A DNA stretch of 54,372 nucleotides. Origin: Elusimicrobia bacterium RIFOXYA2_FULL_39_19 (GTDB lineage Bacteria > Elusimicrobiota > Endomicrobiia > CG1-02-37-114 > XYA2-FULL-39-19). Both the position numbers and the translations under genes were made by a program. The notes under the pieces are model-generated. The model was not told the DNA's origin and made no database searches. It saw nothing but the letters and a program-made list of their open reading frames with translations. Positions 47,101-54,256 of this stretch are shown here, piece after piece. The DNA is taken from contig MGVC01000029.1 of the NCBI GenBank assembly GCA_001800285.1, positions 1-54,372 on the forward strand, read 5' to 3'. Within the stretch, counting starts at the first letter, position 1. Each line of letters opens with the position of its first letter.

Positions 47101-47233
47101 CAAATACCGTAAAGATCAGCAGATATCCCGAATAAATATATCCAACATTTATACGATAGTTTGAAAAAATAAAGTTGTCTCTAAATAACTTAGTTTGATA
47201 AATCAAACCGCTGCAAAATTCACAAAATAACAT
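44135..47233 (-). CDS. Secreted PQQ-like beta-propeller protein with three SdrD-B/carboxypeptidase-regulatory repeats and sorting-type C-terminus
   Basis: In this 1032-residue protein a long n-region precedes a hydrophobic core (about 35-51) and SAENWPQYEG. The ATG at 47233 has GGAGAGG ten bases upstream; no better start was seen. The propeller-like domain (about 52-665) is a paralog of that in the 1423-residue protein (LHQNSS, TFKMWGGVIADGNKMYYIG, NEYIVYYAANAYY). Three carboxypeptidase-regulatory-like repeats follow (about 671, 764 and 848; VSGTIKDGSNNGIS, FSGYVKNSSSQGVNG, LSGYVKDSNNIAIS). The FlgD/type-IX-like end (about 938-1032, IYTLNGQLVKTV to SSGIYLININ) closes it. The propellers are shared but the stalks differ (FN3 in the paralog), which shows module exchange. 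The ligand is unknown. Confidence 0.85.
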   Translation of the reverse strand: MLFCEFCSGLIYQTKLFRDNFIFSNYRINVGYIYSGYLLIFTVFAISASVSAENWPQYEGTLHQNSSTSTIAGSLTFKWEKRFTGRPLASDSWPETGYASRNIVIYNNKLAIAASNDTTPTNYKNYVTILSCYDGSVLNSITTNQQRGPGRPQFSGAGSNWMEAYDTGMGFSVLGWDPATEILFMANGGDAPGRTGYKVLSNMSPVTHAGTAAWGDIATAYPNLQDRDGRTRANPATVPGGETTLPSDNWDRAANSNDTAFFDISLDGNFVVDAGGSNHLGCVGNHLVNKYTGLRAYREASGPADVIEPPVYSPALQWGATRTFKMWGGVIADGNKMYYIGPSQDINADRDFGESSTSTDIPVPSNQKVDQGLYIVGCNVSYADSRANDGYTGTGIQETANLSVSFVKRHDSPYVNLTSTPAHPANCEDHESYLEIDGFYRNKALLAQGSGVWVAWKPAKSAGVQLIRATASENNTYDLSVGKNRRGQDIWPNISYVSTGGNEYIVYYAANAYYMATNGSTAWTGVETTPLGPSELAVFDVTQRKLKWVYELNNTALSGNYPSLQPNEAMGYFERSRMAAAGNTAYLAWIDSSTVNLTLRIAGFDIIASTPASAPVPFSYDLGVLSASNNRSCVMDLITADGKLYVLITESNVLDTQTHGWTAQRIVCAGGNVVAPAPTYLVSGTIKDGSNNGISAVTVQLGGLASGSRATPASGEFSFSALSSGTYVITPRKTNWVFTPQSSTFTLTADITNQNFVGVYTGTITLCSFSGYVKNSSSQGVNGVSINVTGNENTGTTTDISGLYAFTNLSTGTYTLAPAKTGSTFNPVYTIINLTGNQTVSDIFEVFIASAPVYSLSGYVKDSNNIAISNVALVLTGSSNGSTTTDSAGCYLITNLSNGNYTITPSKTGYVFNPVNIELTINADSRAGQNFTGTVQVPAVSNVRLENNKLNPGKEKTSIICSINKSGKLTINIYTLNGQLVKTVIDEDVSAGTLTKYWDGTNLGNQVVSSGIYLININGPGINETKKVGVIK

Positions 47234-47436
47234 TACGCCACAACCTCTCCGCCTTTGGGCATTAACTTAACGGATACTAATATTATAAACCACTATTGTA
47301 GCTATATGATTAACAACCTGTGAATAATTTGTAAACTTTTATAAAAAGAATGGAAAAACTTTAAAAAAATCTGTTTCTTGTTATGTTTTGCGGTTTTTGT
47401 AAAACAATATATCAACAGCCTTGAAATACTGACAAC
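47234..47436. other. Intergenic region upstream of the propeller gene
   Basis: A TATAAT box on the minus strand (47287-47282) lies about 50 bases before the ATG, but no matching -35 box at normal spacing was found. The rest is A+T-rich with no gene. Further right, up to 47620, lie a terminator and GATGATAGGCTGATAAG-type low-complexity repeats that also occur near 50520 and 51660. Confidence 0.4.
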
Positions 47437-47470
47437 AAAAAAGACAGCTAAACAACAGCTGTCTTTTTTT
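47437..47470. terminator. Bidirectional intrinsic terminator
   Basis: AAAAAAGACAGCT and AGCTGTCTTTTTT form a 13-bp stem with a 7-base loop, flanked by A- and T-runs on both strands. It lies 150 bases after the stop of the Asp-box protein gene and probably ends that transcript. Confidence 0.85.
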
Positions 47471-47620
47471 GGTATTGTTGAAATTATATTGGTTTCTTCC
47501 GTTATTTCATATCACGCTGTAATCAGCCGCAAAAAATAATATATATGATAATGTGTTGTTCTTCTTGAAATTTCTCTTCTGTTTTTTCTTATCAACTTAT
47601 AAACTTATCAGCCTATCATC

Positions 47621-50419
47621 TTACTTAAATGTAAGTTTGCCGAATTTTTCCGGCTGGTGTTCTCCAATAGGCTTGGTTAAATATTCCCAGGTTAATACTT
47701 CACCTACTGACTTCTGATCTCTTGAAATATTAAAACCAATAGTTGGTTTTTTTCCGGTAAGAACTATACCCAGCTCACTCAGCGGTATTTTCAGCTCTGC
47801 CACCCAGCGGTCTTTCAAAACTTTTGCTTCTGCTGTCAAAGGAGGGTTCCAGGAATTATCATTTATGGTTCTGTTCATGCGGTCCCTGTTGTGCCTGGCT
47901 TCCAGCGTGGCTCCATTTGGTGTAACTAATATGTGTTTATAAAAACCGGTTGGTATTTGGGCATCAAACCATAATTCCATAGTATCATCTTCCCATAGGT
48001 CTGCGTCGCGTTGTTCTTTTTTAAAAGTCCTGCTCATTCTTCCTACATTGCTTTCGTAGCAAGTTACAGCAACATAAAAATATTTGTCGTCATAAGCTAT
48101 TTTTACCGAGGTTTTATCCCTGGGCTCGCCTCCGGCACAAATAATAAAATCTTCAATGGGTTTTACCTCTGCCCAGGCAGGGTCGTTTACATTTCCGTCA
48201 ATTGTTACCGGCCCGGTAAGTTTGCCGCAAGTTTCCATTTTTTTTATCTGGGTAGATTTTGTTTTTGTTGTTCCTGCCTTGGCTGTTTCCTCATGTATTC
48301 CGTTTTTGTTTACAAATACTCCGCCGCCAAAAGTGGTGACATATATTTTTTCAATATCGTTAGGGTGCAGGGTTACACGGTAAGTGTTTATGAAAGGCAT
48401 GTCATTTATATTTTCCCAGGTGCCGCCCTTATTTTTACTTACATATATGCCCCTGCCCTTGGGTAAATCATTATCATTGCAATAAGTTGCATAAATAAGG
48501 CTCGGGTCTCTTTTATCAACGGTCAGGCCTAAAATATAATCCTGGTTTAAAACTCTTTTCCAGGTTTTACCGGCATCTACGCTGCGGTAAACACCGCCTT
48601 CGTTGCCGTTGCCCCTGAAACCGCAGATGTATAAAGTATTTTTATCAGACGGGCAGACCGCTACATCAAGTATATAGGGAAAATTTAAAGAAGTATTTAC
48701 TTTACTCCAGGATTCCCCGCTGTCAATAGATTTGTATAAGCCTCCGCCGGTACCGGTAAGTTTTCGTGTCACTACAGTATAAAGCGTACCGTCGGCAGTT
48801 CTAATAATTCTCCAGCCGTTTAGGCTTTCGGTAAGGCCGTTGTTTTTTGCAGTCCAGTTTTTACCGCCATCAACGCTTTTATAAACCCCGCCGTCCCAGA
48901 CGGTAGCATAAAGCGTTCTTGAATTAACTTTGCTGGCAGGGTCTAAGACAATGCACGTTATGGGCTTTTTAGGCAGCCCCTGGGCTGCTTCATCCCAGCT
49001 TTCACCGGCATCTTTACTTATAAACACTTTTCCAACACCCACTTTATTGGCAAACATTTTGCTTTGCGGCAGGTCATGCATGGCAGATGTTGCACCCCAA
49101 ATTCTATCTGTATTGTCCGGATCAATTTCAATCCAGTAAAATGTGTTTGTGTGATTGCCTATATATTTCCAGCTTTTACCTGCATCTACTGATTTGAAAG
49201 CTCCAATATCAGTATAAGCAATATACATTTTATTAACATTCTTCGGGTCAAAAAATACGCCGTAGCAGGTAGTTACTTCCATACCGTTGCCGGCCCAATA
49301 ATTATTGTTTTTGTTTGTAGAAGAAAGCTGATGCCAGGTTTGCCCGCCGTCTGTGGTAAGCACCGGCTGGGCATCATTGGTAAAAAGTACTATGTTGGGG
49401 TCCGTAGGTGAAATGCTCATTTCTCTAATGGGGTAAGGGCTTTGAAAACCTATAGAGTCTGTTATCCAGCAACAGTCTGCATTTTCCTGGTAAAAAATGG
49501 GTTCCCACGTAGCGCCGCCATCTTCACTTTTTAATATATCCTGATTTCCGCTCCAATAAACTGCTACATAAACAATATCAGGATTTGATAAAGACACAGA
49601 TATGTGGGCGCGGTTTAATGAAGCCGTAGATTCCAGAGTTTCCTCTATTTTTTCCCAGGTTTGCGCGCCATCTGTGGTTTTATAAACATTTTTTTCATCA
49701 TAAACATAAAGAACTGTACGCTGATTTTCCATATCACAGCCGCCGGCAATTTTAAACACCCTTCCCGAAGGAAGGTCTTTTGATACAAGTTTAAAGCTTT
49801 TTCCATTATTTTCTGATTTATAAACACCTGATCCGGTACCAATATATATGGTTCTGCTTCCCTGCGAAGTATTTCTATCAAAAAATATTTCTGTAAATAA
49901 TTCCACATCTCTTGGCAGTCCGGAACCAGCGGCTTCCCAGCTTTTTCCGCCGTCATATGTAATCATAATATTTCTTAACTTATTTGTGTACATGCTTCCT
50001 GAATCACCGCTTAATAAAAGCATGGTGTCCGGGTAATCCGGATCAATGGCCATCATAAGTGGATATCCATTGCTAAAAACATCATTATCTGCAAAAACTT
50101 CCCAGGTTTTTCCATAATCCCTTGATTTGTAAACTTTATCGCTTCCTATATATATGGTCTGTTTATCTTTATAATCAAATTTTGTAAACTGGACCAGCTT
50201 TTTCATGTCAAGCATAAGCCAGTTTTTTCCACCGTCAGAAGTAATATAATAGCCGCCCATATCACAGGAAACACCCATCACGTCCGGATTAAACGGGCTG
50301 ATAGAAGGCCGATGCACGCCGCCTCCGCCGCCGGGGCCTATGTTATACCATCTGGCATAAGCTGTGGATACTAAAAATAAAAAACACAATGCCGTAAAAA
50401 ATCCTTTATGCTGCTTCAT
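47621..50419 (-). CDS. Secreted Asp-box (GH74-like) double beta-propeller protein with C-terminal CBM9 domain
   Basis: The start is placed at ATG 50419 (932 residues) because GGAGG sits five bases upstream; an in-frame TTG at 50422 is too close to it. A signal peptide (1 to ~22) is followed by about 690 residues with some thirteen Asp-boxes (SxDxGxTW type, such as TSDGGKNW, SRDYGKTW, SVDAGKSW). This number fits two seven-bladed propellers, as in GH74 xyloglucanases. VSCDMGGYYI near the N-terminus resembles their TDVGG motif, whose Asp is catalytic. A family-9 carbohydrate-binding domain (about 728-932, VTIDGNVNDPAWAEV to FNISRDQ) ends the protein. Secreted glycan cleavage or binding is likely. 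It is monocistronic, with its own promoter and a downstream terminator. Confidence 0.82.
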   Translation of the reverse strand: MKQHKGFFTALCFLFLVSTAYARWYNIGPGGGGGVHRPSISPFNPDVMGVSCDMGGYYITSDGGKNWLMLDMKKLVQFTKFDYKDKQTIYIGSDKVYKSRDYGKTWEVFADNDVFSNGYPLMMAIDPDYPDTMLLLSGDSGSMYTNKLRNIMITYDGGKSWEAAGSGLPRDVELFTEIFFDRNTSQGSRTIYIGTGSGVYKSENNGKSFKLVSKDLPSGRVFKIAGGCDMENQRTVLYVYDEKNVYKTTDGAQTWEKIEETLESTASLNRAHISVSLSNPDIVYVAVYWSGNQDILKSEDGGATWEPIFYQENADCCWITDSIGFQSPYPIREMSISPTDPNIVLFTNDAQPVLTTDGGQTWHQLSSTNKNNNYWAGNGMEVTTCYGVFFDPKNVNKMYIAYTDIGAFKSVDAGKSWKYIGNHTNTFYWIEIDPDNTDRIWGATSAMHDLPQSKMFANKVGVGKVFISKDAGESWDEAAQGLPKKPITCIVLDPASKVNSRTLYATVWDGGVYKSVDGGKNWTAKNNGLTESLNGWRIIRTADGTLYTVVTRKLTGTGGGLYKSIDSGESWSKVNTSLNFPYILDVAVCPSDKNTLYICGFRGNGNEGGVYRSVDAGKTWKRVLNQDYILGLTVDKRDPSLIYATYCNDNDLPKGRGIYVSKNKGGTWENINDMPFINTYRVTLHPNDIEKIYVTTFGGGVFVNKNGIHEETAKAGTTKTKSTQIKKMETCGKLTGPVTIDGNVNDPAWAEVKPIEDFIICAGGEPRDKTSVKIAYDDKYFYVAVTCYESNVGRMSRTFKKEQRDADLWEDDTMELWFDAQIPTGFYKHILVTPNGATLEARHNRDRMNRTINDNSWNPPLTAEAKVLKDRWVAELKIPLSELGIVLTGKKPTIGFNISRDQKSVGEVLTWEYLTKPIGEHQPEKFGKLTFK

Positions 50420-50444
50420 CAAAGCCTCCTGAAATTTTAGTCTG

Positions 50445-50472
50445 ATAATAGATAATATAACAAATTAGTCAA
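50445..50472 (-). promoter_or_regulatory. Sigma70 promoter of the Asp-box protein gene
   Basis: TTGACT (50472-50467), a 16-base spacer and TATTAT (50450-50445) lie 26 bases before the ATG at 50419. Confidence 0.6.
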
Positions 50473-50643
50473 TGCGATGACAAACAACTGTCAAAATGTT
50501 ATCAAATGTGTAAAGACGGTTGATAAGATGATAGGATTCTTGCACTGAGCGAGGTCGAAGTGATATGTTGATAAAAAAAGAAGATAAAATCAGTTATGGA
50601 AAACAACGCACTGAGCTTAATGCTTACCACATTTTACAGAAAT

Positions 50644-50674
50644 AAAAAGAACCCTGTATTAGAGGGTTCTTTTT
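50644..50674. terminator. Bidirectional intrinsic terminator after the zinc-ribbon/CBM-like gene
   Basis: AAAAAGAACCCT and AGGGTTCTTTTT form a 12-bp stem with a 7-base loop, 28 bases after the stop codon of the gene at 50702-51520. Confidence 0.85.
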
Positions 50675-50701
50675 ATTTTTTCTGCCGGTTAGTTTAAGCG
50701 T

Positions 50702-51520
50702 TTATTTTACCAATCTTAAATTATCATAGTAAATCACGGAAGGAACAGTAATGGCTTCCCCTAACTGCCAAATTCTTAATCTGGCTATATCCATACCATC
50801 TCTAAGCCTGGAAGAAACTCTCTGCAAATTTAACTTTATAGTGTTTTTGCCAGGTTTTACGCTAATGTCACATTCAGTTGAATTCTGGCCTGAAGCATTT
50901 GCCAGGAATATGTCTATAGTTGTAGTCTTATCACCTGGATTATAAACATCTATCAGCATAGTTTTATAACCAGACCAATCCTTTAGTTCTAAAACCGAGC
51001 CGGGTATTTCCATGCCGGGATAATTCCCGCCTTCGTGACTTACTTTTAAGGCGACTGAACCCTGGGTAACATATTCTGAATCTGATTCCGGTATTAAAGT
51101 TGACTGGTTTTCTTCAGGATCATTTGGAATTAACTGTGAAATATCTTCAAAACTAAAAACCAGTGCCTCGTCTCCCGATGCAGCAGAAGATGAACCTTTG
51201 GCTGGCATTCCCGGAGGAGGCGGTAATTTCTTTGCTCCCGGGGGCGGAGGCAGTTTTTTTGCCGGCGGTGGCGGTAATTTTTTAACAACCTTTGCCGGGT
51301 CATACCCCTCATCCATATATTTGCCTTCGCTTTCACAGTACCATCTTGAATATTCCTTTATATAGGAAAGTGACTTCCCGCATGAAGGGCACGCATCCTT
51401 AACCTGGGCATAAGCACCGGTGCTTAACAAGCTTACCTGGATAAAACAAAGAGAAACTGCCGTTAAAAATGATAAAACCATGCTTCCTGAAACTAACAAT
51501 TTAAATTTCCTAAAAAACAT
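50702..51520 (-). CDS. Secreted protein: degenerate zinc ribbon, proline-rich repeats and CBM-like domain
   Basis: This 272-residue protein has a long signal peptide (1 to ~39, ending TGAYA). A small zinc-ribbon-like segment follows (DACPSCGKSLSYIKEYSRWY, then C) in which the fourth ligand is missing: CESEG stands where CxxC is usual. Three KKLPPPP repeats (about 80-105) form a stiff linker. A CBM-like beta-sandwich (about 118-272) has ALVFSFEDIS, WSGYKTMLIDVYNPG, VKPGKNTIKLNL and a closing YYDNLRLVK strand, homologous to the first domain of the protein at 8692-9894. GGAGG lies four bases before the ATG. No enzyme motif is present; a binding role at the envelope is inferred. Confidence 0.75.
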   Translation of the reverse strand: MFFRKFKLLVSGSMVLSFLTAVSLCFIQVSLLSTGAYAQVKDACPSCGKSLSYIKEYSRWYCESEGKYMDEGYDPAKVVKKLPPPPAKKLPPPPGAKKLPPPPGMPAKGSSSAASGDEALVFSFEDISQLIPNDPEENQSTLIPESDSEYVTQGSVALKVSHEGGNYPGMEIPGSVLELKDWSGYKTMLIDVYNPGDKTTTIDIFLANASGQNSTECDISVKPGKNTIKLNLQRVSSRLRDGMDIARLRIWQLGEAITVPSVIYYDNLRLVK

Positions 51521-51557
51521 AGTACCTCCATTAATTATTTTTATCTATTGTTTGGCT

Positions 51558-51586
51558 CTAATACAATAATACATTTTCTATATCAA
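51558..51586 (-). promoter_or_regulatory. Putative promoter of the zinc-ribbon/CBM-like gene
   Basis: TTGATA (51586-51581), a 17-base spacer and TATTAG (51563-51558) lie about 40 bases before the ATG at 51520. The -10 match is only moderate. Confidence 0.45.
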
Positions 51587-51754
51587 GTTTAACCCTTAAT
51601 AACGTCAAATACTTGTCAAAAGACACCAGTTTATATGCTAACACCTTGAGACGTTTGTAAGATTATATGTTGATAGGTTGATATGATAAAACAAAATTTT
51701 TAAATCTTTTATTTTATTGTTTCTATGATTTTTTACTTTTTTTTCCTGCCTTTT

Positions 51755-51828
51755 ACTTCATCGCTGTCTTTGGTATTTATTTTACTGCAGTAAACTCCAT
51801 CGCTGCCGTTAACTTCATCGCTGTCTTT
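51755..51828. repeat. Short direct repeats after leuA
   Basis: ACTTCATCGCTGTCTTT occurs at 51755-51771 and 51812-51828, with a diverged AACTCCATCGCTGCCG between them. The right copy overlaps the leuA stop codon. The remaining bases down to 51587 are A+T-rich with no gene and no clear T-tailed terminator. Confidence 0.55.
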
Positions 51829-53524
51829 ATATCCTATTAAACGCGCTTAGTACAGCCTTCATGGAAGCTACGGTAATATTTTCATCAATACCGGCACCAA
51901 AAATGTTTTTTCCCGCCGATGTTTTTATGCTGATGTACGCAATAGCTTTTGAGTCTGCACCTTTGGCTACGGCATGCTCGCTGTAGTTTTCCAGCACAAA
52001 CCTGGTGCCCGTAGCCCTGATAAGCCCCTTTACAAAAGCGTCTACGGGGCCGTTGCCGTATTCATTGAAAGAGATTTCTTTGCCTTTAAAATCTATTATA
52101 CAGTTTGTTTTCACCTGTTTGGCTTTATCTTCCTTGGACTGTTTTACATCTACTTCAATGCTGTCAGCATCAATATGGCATTTTTTCAGTTTGTACGCCC
52201 AGCCGGAAGTATCCAGATAAGATTGTTTAAACACATCATTAATTTCCAAAGAAGAAAGCTCTTTGGCTGTTTTATCTGTAACGTTCTGAATCAATTTGCC
52301 AAAATCCGGCTGCATCCATTTGGGTATCAATATGCCGAAATCATTTTCCATGATATACGCCACACCGCCCTTACCGGACTGGCTGTTTATCCTGATAATT
52401 GACTCATAAGTTCTGCCTACATCTTTCGGGTCTATGGGCAGGTAAGGCACATTCCATATTTTATCTTTTGATTTGGCGTAACACTTCATTCCTTTATTAA
52501 TAGCATCCTGATGCGAACCTGAAAATGCCGTATAAACCAGTTCACCTGCATACGGATGGCGCGGAGGCACTTCCATGCGGGTTGTTTTTGTATAAATTTC
52601 CCGTATTTTATTAATATCGGTAAAATCCAGTTCCGGGTCTATTCCCTGGCTGAACAAATTTAACGCCATAGTAATAATATCCATATTACCGCATCTTTCA
52701 CCGTTGCCAAAAAGCGCGCCTTCCACTTTCTGAGCGCCCGCCATTACCGCCAGCTCTGCAGCCGCCACGGCAGTACCGCGGTCATTATGAGCATGCACGC
52801 TTATTATTACGCAGTCTCTGTTTTTTACATTATTGCTAAACCATTCTATGCGGTCCGCATAAACATTTGGAGTGGACATTTCTACCGTTGCCGGCAGATT
52901 AAATATTATTTTGTTTTTCTTATCTGGGCTCCAGATATCCATAACCGCGTGGCATACTTCCAAAGCATAATCTATCTCTGTACCGGTAAAACTTTCCGGT
53001 GAATACTGCAAACGGATATTAGGATTTTTTGCTTTTTCTTTCAATTCTTTGACAATTTTTGTGCCTTCTATGGCTATATCCATTATTTCTTTTTTGCTTT
53101 TATTGAAAACTATTTCTCTTTGCGCTGTTGAAGTGGAGTTGTACAAATGCACAATGGCATTATCCACGCCTTCTAAAGATTCAAAGGTTCTTTCCAGCAA
53201 GTGCCGTCTTGCCTGTGTTAAGACCTGTACCGTTACATCTTTTGGAATTTTCTTTTCTTCTATTAAACGCCGGACAAACTGAAACTCTACCTCAGAAGCT
53301 GACGGAAAACCCAGCTCTATTTCTTTAAACCCCATGGATACCAGAAATTCAAACATCATCATTTTTTCATCCAGGTTCATAGGTATGCTCAAGGCCTGGT
53401 TTCCGTCCCGCAAATCTACACTGCACCAAATAGGGGCCTTGGTGATGGTTTTATTTGGCCAGGTTCTGTTTTTGAAATCCATAATCTGGTATTTCTGATA
53501 CTTGTTTACATTCATTTTCTTCAT
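51827..53524 (-). CDS. leuA: 2-isopropylmalate synthase (type 2 LeuA)
   Basis: This 565-residue protein has the full length of type-2 LeuA enzymes. It catalyses condensation of acetyl-CoA with 2-oxoisovalerate, the committed step of leucine synthesis, in the cytoplasm. The N-terminus has RTWPNKTITKAPIWCSVDLR followed by DGNQ. Arg39 and Asp40 are the conserved catalytic and metal positions, and HAHNDRGTAVAA supplies the metal-binding histidines. The GNGERCGN loop and RHPYAGELVYTAFSGSHQDA are also typical. The C-terminal regulatory domain that binds leucine (about 435-565) is present. The ATG at 53524 has AGGAGAG upstream and overlaps the stop of an upstream small ORF. Expression appears to be controlled by leucine-dependent attenuation about 700 bases upstream. 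Confidence 0.95.
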   Translation of the reverse strand: MKKMNVNKYQKYQIMDFKNRTWPNKTITKAPIWCSVDLRDGNQALSIPMNLDEKMMMFEFLVSMGFKEIELGFPSASEVEFQFVRRLIEEKKIPKDVTVQVLTQARRHLLERTFESLEGVDNAIVHLYNSTSTAQREIVFNKSKKEIMDIAIEGTKIVKELKEKAKNPNIRLQYSPESFTGTEIDYALEVCHAVMDIWSPDKKNKIIFNLPATVEMSTPNVYADRIEWFSNNVKNRDCVIISVHAHNDRGTAVAAAELAVMAGAQKVEGALFGNGERCGNMDIITMALNLFSQGIDPELDFTDINKIREIYTKTTRMEVPPRHPYAGELVYTAFSGSHQDAINKGMKCYAKSKDKIWNVPYLPIDPKDVGRTYESIIRINSQSGKGGVAYIMENDFGILIPKWMQPDFGKLIQNVTDKTAKELSSLEINDVFKQSYLDTSGWAYKLKKCHIDADSIEVDVKQSKEDKAKQVKTNCIIDFKGKEISFNEYGNGPVDAFVKGLIRATGTRFVLENYSEHAVAKGADSKAIAYISIKTSAGKNIFGAGIDENITVASMKAVLSAFNRI

Positions 53525-53571
53525 TTTTCTCTCCTATTATCATTTGTGAAAATGATACTACCTGTAATCAT
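53521..53571 (-). CDS. Upstream ORF 2 of leuA (16 codons, tandem copy)
   Basis: This ORF encodes MITGSIIFTNDNRREK, with AGGAGAG four bases before its ATG. Its TGA overlaps the leuA ATG as ATGA, so termination would feed re-initiation at leuA. It is identical to the next copy upstream, because both come from a 47-base tandem repeat. It contains three isoleucine but no leucine codons. Confidence 0.55.
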   Translation of the reverse strand: MITGSIIFTNDNRREK

Positions 53572-53618
53572 TTTTCTCTCCTATTATCATTTGTGAAAAT
53601 GATACTACCTGTAATCAT
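53568..53618 (-). CDS. Upstream ORF 1 of leuA (16 codons, tandem copy)
   Basis: The peptide and Shine-Dalgarno are identical to upstream ORF 2, and its TGA overlaps the ATG of ORF 2 as ATGA. The two ORFs and leuA form a chain of three coupled starts. Confidence 0.5.
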   Translation of the reverse strand: MITGSIIFTNDNRREK

Positions 53619-53629
53619 TTTTCTCTCCT

Positions 53630-54067
53630 GTGTTCAATTAGTTTTTTGCTGTGTCATTACGGGCAGTACCCCGACTACGATTAGTGTCCTGATAACAATT
53701 GATGAAAGGATAAATCAGGATGTCAAACGGTAAAAGGGAAAATCGGGATTGCGGGCATTCCACTGAATACTTGCGAAGCAATCCCCGTATTTCTTATTGT
53801 CTTTGATTTTTTTTGAACCGATTTATTCGCTTATTTCGATGTTTTTCCTTTGGACCGTTGAAAAAAATTGAGATTTTCAAAACTCCTCTCCCGTTAAACG
53901 GGATCGTCAGACAGTTGAAAATCAGTTTCAATTTTTTCAACTAAAACATCGGATGTCGCTCAAAATCGTTTCGTTTATTTTTAAAATCAAAAACTTTTCA
54001 AAAAAGCCAATCCGCTGGGGCTGCGAGTAGCGTCCTGACCACCTATTATAAAAGGAAAAGTCAGGGT
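53630..54067 (-). other. Long leader segment between the leu attenuator and the upstream ORFs
   Basis: No gene is seen in this 440-base stretch. It contains GGGATTGC/GCAATCCC arms (about 53743-53797), CCTGAC/GTCAGG arms (about 54033-54066) and the large nested inverted repeat annotated separately. Its make-up differs from a normal short leu leader and may be an inserted non-autonomous element. Confidence 0.5.
53837..53951. repeat. 115-base nested inverted repeat in the leu leader
   Basis: Arms occur in matching order around a centre CCCGTTAAACGGG: CGATGTTTT/AAAACATCG, GTTGAAAAAAATTGA/TCAATTTTTTCAAC and GATTTTCAA/TTGAAAATC. As RNA it would fold into one long hairpin between the attenuator and the leuA start. 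Confidence 0.7.
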
Positions 54068-54107
54068 AACGCCATACACATTCGCCAAAATAAGGCGAAT
54101 TGGCGTT
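54068..54107 (-). other. Hairpin directly after the leu attenuator
   Basis: AACGCC/GGCGTT and ATTCGCC/GGCGAAT arms form a two-part stem just beyond the terminator T-run. It has no T-run of its own and may protect the 5' end of read-through message. Confidence 0.5.
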
Positions 54108-54141
54108 AAAAAAACCACCGGCTTTGGGGGACGGTGGTTTT
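54108..54141 (-). terminator. Leucine attenuator terminator with competing antiterminator
   Basis: On the minus strand AAAACCACCG (54141-54132) pairs with CGGTGGTTTT (54120-54111) and is followed by a run of Ts down to 54108. The same 5' arm can pair with ACGGTGTGTTTT (54180-54169), the last codons of the leader peptide, with one bulged base. Terminator and antiterminator are therefore mutually exclusive. Confidence 0.85.
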
Positions 54142-54166
54142 ACTTTTTTTTATTTTTTTTAACGAA

Positions 54167-54250
54167 TTAAAACACACCGTCTGCCGCAGTTTTTAACTGC
54201 AGTAATAGGTTTAGGAGAAGGAGGTTTAAGTTCGTTAATTTTTGTTTCAT
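54167..54250 (-). CDS. leuL: Leucine leader peptide (attenuation control)
   Basis: This 27-codon ORF reads MKQKLTNLNLLLLNLLLQLK, then TAADGVF. Ten codons are leucine, with runs of four and three. The stop lies inside the antiterminator arm, as expected if ribosome stalling at leucine codons decides between antiterminator and terminator. CTGCAGTT/AACTGCGG inside the ORF can form a pause-type hairpin. The -10 box ends six bases before the ATG, so the message probably starts at or next to the AUG and lacks a Shine-Dalgarno. The symbol is by analogy with enterobacterial leuL; the sequence is not homologous. Confidence 0.88.
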   Translation of the reverse strand: MKQKLTNLNLLLLNLLLQLKTAADGVF

Positions 54251-54256
54251 AAAAGA

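Larger units (their letters stand above)
53521..53629. repeat. 47-base tandem repeat, 2.3 copies, upstream of leuA
   Basis: Units at 53521-53567 and 53568-53614 are identical, and a third partial unit covers 53615-53629. Each full unit holds a Shine-Dalgarno, an ATG and a dyad TATCATTTTCACAAATGATA (53538-53557 and 53585-53604). Because the unit is 47 bases and the ORF 51, successive ORFs overlap by four bases. Confidence 0.9.

Noticed and set aside
44135-47233. UGA recoded as an amino acid in this organism
   Set aside because: Many genes here end cleanly at TGA with a neighbour starting directly after or overlapping it, so UGA acts as a stop.
53630-54250. T-box leader upstream of leuA
   Set aside because: No T-box core of the GGGTGGNACCGCG type is present, and the Leu-rich ORF with overlapping stems explains the region better.
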